Assembly (NCBI GenBank): GCA_011682715.1 | Contig: JAACEC010000026.1 | Span: forward strand, 1-17,435 | Direction: 5' to 3' | Length of the DNA stretch: 17,435 nt | From: Pseudomonadota bacterium | GTDB taxonomy: Bacteria > Hydrothermota > 32-111 > QNBC01 | Shown: positions 1-6,869 of the stretch, one piece after another | Position numbering within the stretch: the stretch's first letter is position 1 | How the letters are laid out: every line of letters starts with the position of its first letter | Notes under the pieces: model-generated | Seen by the model: the letters and a program-made list of their open reading frames with translations, nothing else | What the model was told of the DNA's origin: nothing | The model's database searches: none | Position numbers and translations under genes: made by a program

Positions 1-207
1 GCAGCATCGATTATAGCACGAGCAAGATTTTTAGAAAAACTGTCTAAACTATCAAATAAATATAAAATTGACTTGCCTAAAGGGGCATCGCAGACAGTTA
101 TAGAAAGTGGAAAAAAGATTGTTGCCGCATATGGAGAAGAAGTACTTAGAAAAGTAGCCAAATTACATTTTAAGACAACTAATGAGATTTTGAGAATTAA
201 GATATGA
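1..207 (+). CDS. Ribonuclease HIII/HII-like protein, C-terminal part (5' end outside window)
   Basis: The open frame enters from the left edge and ends at TGA 205-207, giving about 68 C-terminal residues. The visible part has the helix motif AASIIARARFLEKL, then DLPKGAS, then the tail VAKLHFKTT. From family knowledge, this order (ASI.AR, LPKGA, AKLHF) is the C-terminal third of the type-2 RNase H family, closest in feel to RNase HIII; these enzymes cut the RNA strand of RNA/DNA hybrids. The catalytic DEDD residues lie mostly outside the window, so activity cannot be judged. The stop overlaps the next start as ATGA (204-207), which implies translational coupling to the TPR/cold-shock-like protein. 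HII versus HIII cannot be settled from this fragment. Confidence 0.75.
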   Translation, partial: AASIIARARFLEKLSKLSNKYKIDLPKGASQTVIESGKKIVAAYGEEVLRKVAKLHFKTTNEILRIKI

Positions 208-1506
208 CTGACTTAAGGGAACAGAAACAGAAAGCTAATGAACTTAGGAAAGCAGGGAATTTCGAAGAAGCTCTTATTCTCTACAGAAACTTATGGAAAG
301 AAACAGGAGACAAGTTTGACGGTGCAGGATTTCTTCACTGTCTTAGAAAACTAGAATTATTTGATGAAGCAATCACTTTTGCTGATGAATTAATTGTTAG
401 ATATCCTGATTTTAATTGGTGTCGTAACGAAGTTATTTGGACTTATATCCAAGGGAGACTTGATAAAATTAATGAAGAAGAATCTCTTGAAAGAATAGTA
501 GAAATAGCCAATAGAATAATGAGCTTGAATCCGGAGGACTTGGCTGCGAAGCTAACAGTTTTTAAAGTGTTGAAATCAGCCAAAGCTTCAAATGATTGGG
601 AAACTATTAATGAATGGATAGTTCGAATCGATCCGAATTCCCTTAGCACAGAACCCATGACCGATAGTTCAGGCAGGAAAGGTTGGAGTGACCAATCTCT
701 CTGGTATAACTACCGTATAAATGGACTAATTGAGAAAGGGGATGCAAAAGAAGCAATAAATATAGTCGATGAAATTTTAGAACGATTCCCCAAACAACGG
801 AAATTCTTCCTGCGACTTAAGGCATTAGCAAACCACCATCTTGGCAACTTTTCTGAATCAGAAAAGATTTATCAAAATCTATGTAGTGGTTATAAGCCTG
901 ACTGGTGGATGATTCATGAGTATGCAAAAGTAGTTAAAGACATAGGCCGCAGAGAAGATGCTTTAAAACTAATGTACCAAGCTGCTAGTCGAAGTTCTAA
1001 ACTTGAATCTATGGTATCACTATTTGTAGATTGGAATGCTATGCAAGGAACTTGGACAATATGAAGAAGCAAGAGTCCATTTTGTCTTATGCAAATACGT
1101 TAGAAATGAAAAAGGATGGACTGTGCCTGAGTCTATTATAAATACTATTAATGATTTGAATAAAATCATTGGTAACAACAAGGAGCCATCGTCCCTAAAA
1201 GAAGCATTGAGTATTTGCCAAAGTGAGTGGAGTAAACTATTGGGTAAGGAGAACGATTTAAGGAACTTGTCATACAAGAAACGCAAGGTAAAAAAAGGAC
1301 TTGTTGGTAAAGTGAGCTTAGGTCGGAGTGATCGTCCATACTGTTTTATTATTACAAAAGACGAGCAATCCTTTTTCTGTTCTAAGTCGGATTTGCCACC
1401 TGATATGATAGACGGAAACGAAGTTACTTTTGATGCAATTCCATCTTTTGATAAAAAAAAGAATAAAGAATCATGGAAAGCTTCGAATATACGGCACTGC
1501 ACATAA
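204..1506 (+). pseudogene. TPR protein with C-terminal cold-shock-like OB domain, split by a one-base frameshift
   Basis: Two overlapping frames form one protein. The first (204-1064, 286 residues) is helical with TPR-like units such as AGNFEEALILYRNLW near its start and LGNFSESEKIYQNL near residues 218-231. It reads into TGA 1062-1064. The +1 frame (open from 1030 to TAA 1504-1506) continues the last TPR helix pair as KELGQYEEARVHF and then carries a domain resembling a cold-shock/OB fold: GLVGKVSLG, YCFIITKDEQSFFC, SDLPPDMIDGNEVTFD. Removing one base between about 1030 and 1062 would give about 433 residues. The role is unknown; TPR plus an RNA/ssDNA-binding OB domain, coupled to an RNase H, suggests nucleic-acid metabolism (inference). 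No long homopolymer lies at the break, so it may be real decay, a sequencing error or, less likely, recoding. Confidence 0.7.
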
Positions 1507-1595
1507 CACAGCATAAAAGGTTCGTGCCTTTCGGCACTCACAAAATGCTAGGCTTCGCCTCGCACTTGTATATCCGAAAACGTTTCAGCACTTTA
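1501..1595. repeat. Cluster of short inverted repeats after the TPR gene
   Basis: Just after the TPR/OB stop lie nested inverted repeats. AGCAT (1510-1514) pairs with ATGCT (1545-1549) and encloses GTGCC-TTTC-GGCAC (1524-1537). Then come AGGC-TTC-GCCT (1550-1560) and TCAG/CTGA (about 1585-1600). A 5' ACATAAC box (1501-1507) and a downstream AAACGTTTCAG give a loose resemblance to an integron attC site, but the terminal boxes do not pair well. It may equally be a terminator-like or REP-like structure. No U-tract follows the hairpins, so classic intrinsic termination is not evident. Confidence 0.35.
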
Positions 1596-1659
1596 AACTG
1601 AGAGCCTAATATGGAACGATTAAAAGGAACCATTTTAATATTAACACTTGTGAATTCTT

Positions 1660-1684
1660 GGGGTCGCCTTTTTACATTTGACAT
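1660..1684 (+). repeat. Dispersed repeat copy: GGGGTC - 8 nt - ACATTTGACAT
   Basis: The + strand reads GGGGTC (1660-1665), 8 bases, then ACATTTGACAT (1674-1684). The same two blocks, spaced 9 bases apart, occur on the - strand at 13133-13158. The motif resembles GGGGTCAGnCCTTGACATTTGACA sequences I recall near REP-associated or IS200-type elements in many genomes; that association is from memory and unverified. No transposase lies beside it. Confidence 0.4.
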
Positions 1685-1751
1685 AGAGGAATTTTGATTT
1701 CGGGAGACATGAGACATTTTGACATTGTAACAACACAATCAGTATCTTATC

Positions 1752-1779
1752 TTGACAAAATAGTTATCTGCTATATAAT
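1752..1779 (+). promoter_or_regulatory. Consensus sigma-70-type promoter for the 1796 gene cluster
   Basis: TTGACA (1752-1757), 16-bp spacer, TATAAT (1774-1779); both boxes match consensus perfectly. The expected transcription start (about 1785-1787) falls on the AGGAGG at 1785-1790, only about 10 bases before the ATG at 1796, so the leader would be extremely short. Confidence 0.8.
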
Positions 1780-1795
1780 TCATCAGGAGGTAAAA

Positions 1796-2167
1796 ATGAA
1801 AAAAATCCTTTTAGTTATCTTTGTATTACCATTCGTTGTTTATGCGGATAGCTCCCTTATAAACGGTTATAAGTTAAAACCTTCCGTTTCATATTCCTTT
1901 ATTTCCTCGGGAAGTAGAAACTATTTTCTTCAGCAGTACACATTGAACCTCGCGAATTCCCATAATATGAAACTAAAGACAAATATGAAAATTTCGTATC
2001 TTCAGATTAATAAGAGTTCGTTCATTGCCCCGGAGCTGAAAATGACATATAATTTGAACAAAAACACGAGATTATTTCTAAATGTCAGGGTTGTTAAGCC
2101 CATTGGCAGAGATAGTGCCTTATTCTCTCCCTACAGAAATTTTAACGAAATAGGACAATGGAAGTAG
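1796..2167 (+). CDS. Small exported protein with beta-strand-rich mature part, unknown function
   Basis: The 123-residue product starts at ATG 1796, chosen because AGGAGG (1785-1790) lies 5 bases upstream; a longer frame from 1694 would cross the promoter. Residues 1-17 form a clear signal peptide (MKKILLVIFVLPFVVYA), with likely cleavage after YA. The mature part alternates polar and aromatic residues (VSYSFISSG, YTLNLANS, KISYLQINKS, LKMTYNLNKNTRLFLNVRVV), like strands of an outer-membrane barrel. It is short for a barrel and has no C-terminal aromatic end, so it may be a small barrel, a fragment, or a periplasmic beta protein. Its 3' end overlaps the next gene by 10 bases, suggesting co-translation. 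I do not recognise the family. Confidence 0.65.
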   Translation: MKKILLVIFVLPFVVYADSSLINGYKLKPSVSYSFISSGSRNYFLQQYTLNLANSHNMKLKTNMKISYLQINKSSFIAPELKMTYNLNKNTRLFLNVRVVKPIGRDSALFSPYRNFNEIGQWK

Positions 2168-2943
2168 GATTCGTTCAATTTTCTCCTAAATTCGGGGAGA
2201 AAAAAGAGAATATAGACAGAGTTATAGAGCTCATTGGAAAAGAGAGAGCCGATTTGATTATTTTACCGGAACTTTTTACAACCGGTTATTTGTTTTTGAA
2301 TAAAAATGAAGCAAAGAAATATGCGGAATCGGTTAAAGATTCGCAAATGATTAATACGTTTCGCAACATATCCGAGAAAAAGAATGCTGTTATAGTCGGT
2401 GGATTCGCCGAGAGAGACGGGGATAAGGTTTATAATTCACAATTTGCGATTTACCGGAATCAATTGGCGATTTACAGAAAGGCCCATCTGTTTTATAAAG
2501 AGAAATCGATTTTTGACCAAAGTGAAGCTAAATATGTGATATTCAATGTGAAAGGAGCGAAGCTCGGACTTATGGTTTGTTTTGATTGGATGTTTCCCGA
2601 AATGATGCGAACATTAGCTTTAAACGGTGCAGAAATTATATGTCACAGTGCGAATTTGGTGATGCCTTATTGCCAGAAAGCAATGGTAACGAGAGCTCTC
2701 GAAAATAGGGTTTATATTATAACCGCAAACAGAACAGGATCGAATAAGAGAGGAAAAGAAGAGATCCGTTTCACAGGGAAGAGCCAGATTGTATCTCCCA
2801 ATGGAGATATTATTCTATCGGCAAATAAGACGGAAGAGGTCTTTTTGAAAATCGACATCGATGAGACATTGGCAAGGGATAAGCATATTAATGAAATTAA
2901 TGATCTATTTAAGGACAGAAGAACGGATTTATATAAACTATAA
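2158..2943 (+). CDS. Carbon-nitrogen hydrolase (nitrilase superfamily amidase)
   Basis: The 261-residue protein has the full nitrilase-superfamily catalytic set: Glu38 in ILPELF, Lys108 in YRKAHLF and Cys141 in MVCFDW. The segments ALNGAEIICHSANLV and RALENRVYIITANRTG are also typical. Members hydrolyse non-peptide C-N bonds such as omega-amides, nitrilases proper being a minority. Length matches the 255-290 residues usual for stand-alone amidases. The substrate cannot be read from sequence; omega-amidase or other small amides are possible. It starts at ATG 2158 inside the end of the preceding gene and sits 12 bases before enolase, so it probably belongs to the same transcript. It should be cytoplasmic, as there is no signal peptide. 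Confidence 0.9.
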   Translation: MEVGFVQFSPKFGEKKENIDRVIELIGKERADLIILPELFTTGYLFLNKNEAKKYAESVKDSQMINTFRNISEKKNAVIVGGFAERDGDKVYNSQFAIYRNQLAIYRKAHLFYKEKSIFDQSEAKYVIFNVKGAKLGLMVCFDWMFPEMMRTLALNGAEIICHSANLVMPYCQKAMVTRALENRVYIITANRTGSNKRGKEEIRFTGKSQIVSPNGDIILSANKTEEVFLKIDIDETLARDKHINEINDLFKDRRTDLYKL

Positions 2944-2955
2944 TCAGGAGGTATT

Positions 2956-4239
2956 ATGAGTTTAATCGAAATGATAGAGGCAAGAGAGGTTCTGGATTCA
3001 AGGGGCAATCCCACGGTTCAAGTGGATGTTATCCTTGAATCGGGTATTTACGGAAGATTTACCGTACCTTCCGGCGCTTCAACAGGATCACACGAAGCCC
3101 TGGAACTCAGAGACGGTGATAACAAGAGATATAACGGGAAAGGGGTTCTAAAAGCAATAGATAATATTCAAAAAATTATTGCACCGGAACTGCTGGGGGA
3201 AGATGTTTTAGATCAACTATACATAGATAACCTTATGCTTGAACTCGATGGGACAGAAAACAAAAGTAAATTAGGTGCCAATGCGATTTTGGGTGTATCC
3301 GTGGCATGTGCGAGGGCTGCCAGTGAATACCTTGATATACCGCTTTACAAATACATAGGAGGAGTTAATGCAAAAATTCTCCCTGTACCTCAGATGAATA
3401 TTTTAAATGGTGGGAAACATGCAGACAGTGGCCTTGATATTCAAGAATTTCTCATAATGCCCTTAAAAGGGAGTTATAAGGATATAATTCGGATGGGCTC
3501 AGAAGTTTTTTATGCCTTGAAAGGCATTTTAAAGTCGAAAGGTTACAGTACCAATTACGGTGACGAAGGCGGTTTTGCACCGAGACTTAAGAGTAACAGC
3601 GAAGCATTTGAGCTTATACTTGAAGCAATTGATAAGGCTCATTACAAAGCCGGAGAAGATATAACAATAGGTTTTGATGCGGCAGCGAGCGAATTTTTCC
3701 ATGACGGTAAATACCATTTAAAGGAATTCTCATCTCCCGTTGATGCGGACAAAGTGGTTGAATTGTACGAAAATTGGGTAAAACAGTATCATATTCTAAA
3801 TATCGAAGACGGCCTTGCCGAAGATGATTGGGAAGGTTGGAAGCACATGAATAGAGTTCTCGGCAAGAAGGTTCAGAATGTCGGCGACGACATTTTCGTT
3901 ACCAACATCAACAGATTGAAAAAGGGCATAACGGAGAACGTAGCAAATTCCATTCTCATAAAACTCAATCAAATAGGGACATTAACGGAGACACTTGATA
4001 CGATCAGATACGCTCAAACTCACGGATGGACATGCGTAGTATCTCATAGATCCGGAGAAACCTGCGATACGACAATAGCGGATCTGGCATTCGCGATGAA
4101 CACGGGATTTATAAAGACCGGTTCGGTGCAGAGGCAGGAGAGAATTAACAAATATAACAGATTGATGGAAATCGAAGAAGAGATGTTCGGAGAAGCGATA
4201 TTCTTAGGAAGAGAGGCTTTTACCAGTATTGAGAAATAA
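2956..4239 (+). CDS. eno: Enolase (phosphopyruvate hydratase)
   Basis: Enolase converts 2-phosphoglycerate to phosphoenolpyruvate in glycolysis and gluconeogenesis. The 427-residue length is normal. Visible signatures include EVLDSRGNPTVQVDV near the N terminus, the substrate loop SGASTGSHEALELRDGD, DGTENKSKLGANAILGVS, GDEGGFAP, the metal-ligand region IEDGLAEDDWEGW, GDDIFVTN, and the catalytic segments LIKLNQIGTLTETL and VSHRSGETCDTTIADLA. The start ATG has AGGAGG about 6 bases upstream. The next gene, FtsB/DivIC-like, begins at or just beyond its stop, an eno-ftsB neighbourhood seen in many bacteria. The reading frame is intact, with no missing catalytic residue seen. Confidence 0.98.
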   Translation: MSLIEMIEAREVLDSRGNPTVQVDVILESGIYGRFTVPSGASTGSHEALELRDGDNKRYNGKGVLKAIDNIQKIIAPELLGEDVLDQLYIDNLMLELDGTENKSKLGANAILGVSVACARAASEYLDIPLYKYIGGVNAKILPVPQMNILNGGKHADSGLDIQEFLIMPLKGSYKDIIRMGSEVFYALKGILKSKGYSTNYGDEGGFAPRLKSNSEAFELILEAIDKAHYKAGEDITIGFDAAASEFFHDGKYHLKEFSSPVDADKVVELYENWVKQYHILNIEDGLAEDDWEGWKHMNRVLGKKVQNVGDDIFVTNINRLKKGITENVANSILIKLNQIGTLTETLDTIRYAQTHGWTCVVSHRSGETCDTTIADLAFAMNTGFIKTGSVQRQERINKYNRLMEIEEEMFGEAIFLGREAFTSIEK

Positions 4240-4582
4240 GTATTTACATTTTGACAAAGAAAAATCCGGGAGGAGAATAATTAATATTCTCCTCTCTGTA
4301 CTAATTGTTATAATTTTGTTTTTTATACTAAAAGAGGTAGTGGGGATAATTTCCGTAGAGATGAAGATGAATATCATCAGGAAGGAAACAAAATTGACCG
4401 AGCTGAGAATAGATTCTTTGTTAAAGGAGGAAGAAAAACTTAAAAATGACACTTTTTACATAGAGAAAATTGCCAGAGAACAGTTCGGAATGGCGAAAAA
4501 AGGGGAAAAAGTTTATATCTTCATTAAATCGAGAAAGAAAAATATTTTTCAGAGATTTATACAGAATATTAAAAATCACTGA
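4229..4582 (+). CDS. FtsB/DivIC-like septum formation initiator protein
   Basis: The order of parts is that of FtsB/DivIC: a short basic cytoplasmic N terminus, one membrane helix (NILLSVLIVIILFFILKEV), a coiled-coil stretch (about residues 45-80), and the C-terminal family motif NDTFYIEKIAREQFGMAKKGEKVY. Such proteins bridge the late divisome in the periplasm. Location after eno supports the call. The start is uncertain: the TTG at 4229, inside the last codons of eno, has only a distant GAGAGG. A strong GGAGGAG at 4269-4275 precedes ATT codons at 4280 and 4286, which would give a protein beginning almost at the membrane helix. No ATG or GTG is available in frame. FtsB and DivIC cannot be separated on sequence alone. 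Confidence 0.82.
   Translation: MRNKYLHFDKEKSGRRIINILLSVLIVIILFFILKEVVGIISVEMKMNIIRKETKLTELRIDSLLKEEEKLKNDTFYIEKIAREQFGMAKKGEKVYIFIKSRKKNIFQRFIQNIKNH
4271..4293 (+). other. Perfect 9-bp hairpin over the start region of the FtsB-like gene
   Basis: AGGAGAATA (4271-4279), 5-base loop, TATTCTCCT (4285-4293). The left arm contains a Shine-Dalgarno-like AGGAG. It could hide a ribosome site, or shield the eno transcript from degradation; both are inference. Confidence 0.45.
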
Positions 4583-4604
4583 TGTTTACATATTAGAGAC
4601 AATA

Positions 4605-4634
4605 AAGAAAGGGGACGAAAATGTCCCCTTTCTT
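4605..4634. terminator. Bidirectional hairpin terminator between convergent ftsB-like gene and hppA
   Basis: AAGAAAGGGGAC (4605-4616), 6-base loop, GTCCCCTTTCTT (4623-4634) form a perfect 12-bp stem. It sits between the + strand stop at 4582 and the - strand stop at 4649. Flanking T-tracts are short in both directions, so it may also act as an RNA 3'-end barrier. Confidence 0.75.
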
Positions 4635-4648
4635 GGTCTATTAACAAA

Positions 4649-6805
4649 TTAGATAAGATGGTATAAAACGGTTAAACCTGCTACAACGATGCTTACCATG
4701 CTCATCAGTTTAATCAAAATATTGAGAGAAGGTCCCGATGTGTCCTTTAAAGGGTCTCCTACCGTATCACCAACAACCCCGGCTTTATGAGATTCACTGC
4801 CTTTTCCTCCAAAGTTACCCTCTTCGATATATTTCTTGGCATTGTCCCATGCACCACCTGAATTTGCCATAAAAATAGCAAGTACAAATCCGCTTGAGAG
4901 ACTGCCAATTAAGAGGCCTAAAACGCCGGGAACACCTAATATTAGTCCCGTAATAATTGGCACTATAACGGCTAGTGTTGATGGAAGAATCATTTCGTGC
5001 TGTGCCCCTTTTGTTGCTATATCTACGCATTTTGCATAATCTGGTTCTGCTTTTCCTTCCATTATTCCCTTGATTTCACGGAATTGTCTTCTCACTTCAT
5101 CAACCATCTTACCGGCTGCTCTTCCCACGGCACTCATTGTGAGACCGGAAAAAAGGAAAGGCATTGCGGCTCCGATAAATATACCAACTGTAAGAGTCGG
5201 GTTCATCAGAGTAGCATTAAAATGTATCATAAAATCGTGCAAGGTAGCGCTTATTACGGGGACCATATGTCCACTAACGGAAAGCATTGTTTCACCGGTT
5301 CTTATCATGCTTGCTCTGATTTCTTCAACATAAGCAGCAAGAAGAGCAAGAGCTGTCAATGCGGCGGAACCTATAGCAAAACCTTTACCTGTGGCAGCTG
5401 TAGTATTGCCCAATGAATCGAGTGCATCCGTCTTTTTCCGGACATCTTCGGATAAACCTGACATTTCAGCGTTCCCTCCGGCGTTATCGGCAATGGGACC
5501 GTAAGCATCCGTTGAAAGCGTTATTCCGAGAGTTGAAAGCATACCTACGGCAGAAATTGCAATACCGTACAAGCCGACTATGGGATGTGTAAAGCCTTTG
5601 GATAGCCAGAATGAAAGGAGAATCGCCGTTGATACCGTAATTACAGGTATAGCGGTGGATTTCATACCTTCGGCGAGACCGGAAATTATAACAGTAGCCG
5701 CACCGAATTGTGATTGACTTGAAATATACCTTGTAGGCTTGTATTCGCTGGATGTGTAATATTCCGTACTCTTTCCTATGATAATACCGACGAGAAGACC
5801 AATTACAAGCGATGCCCATACACCTATATTAGAAGGCATCAACCATTTAACGATAAAGAACGAACCGATTGTAATTAAAACCGCACTGAGATTGATTCCT
5901 CTACTTAATGCGGCAATCAAGTCTCCCTGAGTTGCACTTTCCTTTGTTCTTACGAAAAAAATGCCTATGATTGATGAAAGAATTCCAAGTCCGGCAAGGA
6001 GAATAGGAAGTATGACGGCGTTTTCAACAAGTCGCGGGTTTGTGAGCATGAAAGCTGAAACACCGAGAGCGTTAGCGGAAAGAATAGCATCCGTGTACGA
6101 TTCGTACAAATCGGCTCCCATACCCGCTACATCGCCTACATTATCTCCGACATTGTCGGCTATAACCGCAGCATTTCTCGGATCATCTTCAGGTATGTTT
6201 TCTTCGACTTTACCTACAAGGTCAGCACCGACATCTGCCGCTTTCGTAAAAATTCCTCCACCTACTCTTGCGAATAACGCCATAAGAGAAGCACCCATTC
6301 CGAACGAGAGCATTGTAGTTGTTGTTATCGTCAAATTGTAGTGCAAGAGTTTGTGTAAAATGAAATACCAGAATGAAATATCAAAAAGACCGAGCCCTAC
6401 AACGGTTAATCCCATAACAGCACCGCTTCTGAATGCTATCTGGAGAGCAGAATTCAAACTTTTTCGAGCCGCATTTGCCGTTCTTGCGCTTGCATTGGTA
6501 GCTGTTCTCATCCCTATGTAACCGGCTAATCCTGAGAAAAACCCTCCTGTTAAGAATGAAAAAGGAGTCCATGCAGATTGAACATGTAATCCGAATGAGA
6601 GGAATGCAATAAATAGGGATGTCAGCACAAAAAATACGGCAACGATTTTGTACTGTTGACCTAAATACGCTCCTGCCCCTTTTCTGACAGCAGATGCGAT
6701 GTAGATCATACGTTCGGTACCCTCGGGCTTTGTCATAGCGTTTCTATAGAAAATAAAAGCGAAAAGCAAAGCCACCAAGGCACTCAAAGGTGCGAGATAA
6801 AACAT
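4649..6805 (-). CDS. hppA: Membrane-bound ion-pumping pyrophosphatase, K+-dependent type
   Basis: The 718-residue multi-span membrane protein (about 16 helices expected) hydrolyses PPi and pumps H+ or Na+. Signatures include the PPi-binding DVGADLVGKVE (residues 191-201), PEDDPRNAAVIADNVGDNVG (205-224), ADLYESY (231-237) and the C-terminal HKAGVVGDTVGDPLKDTSGP. The hinge GNTTAATGKG (DNA about 5385-5412) has Ala where K+-independent enzymes carry Lys, so it belongs to the K+-dependent class, which includes Na+ pumps; the pumped ion cannot be fixed here. ATG 6805 has GGAGG at 6814-6818. It is transcribed from its own promoter, overlapping the end of folC, and runs to the terminator near 4605-4634. 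The frame is intact. Confidence 0.97.
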   Translation of the reverse strand: MFYLAPLSALVALLFAFIFYRNAMTKPEGTERMIYIASAVRKGAGAYLGQQYKIVAVFFVLTSLFIAFLSFGLHVQSAWTPFSFLTGGFFSGLAGYIGMRTATNASARTANAARKSLNSALQIAFRSGAVMGLTVVGLGLFDISFWYFILHKLLHYNLTITTTTMLSFGMGASLMALFARVGGGIFTKAADVGADLVGKVEENIPEDDPRNAAVIADNVGDNVGDVAGMGADLYESYTDAILSANALGVSAFMLTNPRLVENAVILPILLAGLGILSSIIGIFFVRTKESATQGDLIAALSRGINLSAVLITIGSFFIVKWLMPSNIGVWASLVIGLLVGIIIGKSTEYYTSSEYKPTRYISSQSQFGAATVIISGLAEGMKSTAIPVITVSTAILLSFWLSKGFTHPIVGLYGIAISAVGMLSTLGITLSTDAYGPIADNAGGNAEMSGLSEDVRKKTDALDSLGNTTAATGKGFAIGSAALTALALLAAYVEEIRASMIRTGETMLSVSGHMVPVISATLHDFMIHFNATLMNPTLTVGIFIGAAMPFLFSGLTMSAVGRAAGKMVDEVRRQFREIKGIMEGKAEPDYAKCVDIATKGAQHEMILPSTLAVIVPIITGLILGVPGVLGLLIGSLSSGFVLAIFMANSGGAWDNAKKYIEEGNFGGKGSESHKAGVVGDTVGDPLKDTSGPSLNILIKLMSMVSIVVAGLTVLYHLI

Positions 6806-6841
6806 AAAAAATACCTCCTATAACTATTAATTTATGGAATC

Positions 6842-6869
6842 AGTATAATAATTTAAAAGATTTTGTCAA
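6842..6869 (-). promoter_or_regulatory. Promoter for hppA, overlapping the 3' end of folC
   Basis: On the - strand TTGACA (6869-6864), 16-bp spacer, TATACT (6847-6842). The -35 box and most of the spacer lie inside the last folC codons (stop at 6853), so hppA can be transcribed apart from the pdxJ-folC operon. The predicted leader is about 30 bases. Confidence 0.75.

Noticed and set aside
1020..1541. 173-codon - strand open frame over the TPR/OB gene
   Set aside because: It is antisense to the OB-domain coding sequence, whose motifs are convincing; no promoter or Shine-Dalgarno supports it.
4836..6341. Several open frames on the + strand across hppA
   Set aside because: They are shadows of the strongly conserved hppA gene; their residues show no family motif and they lack ribosome sites.
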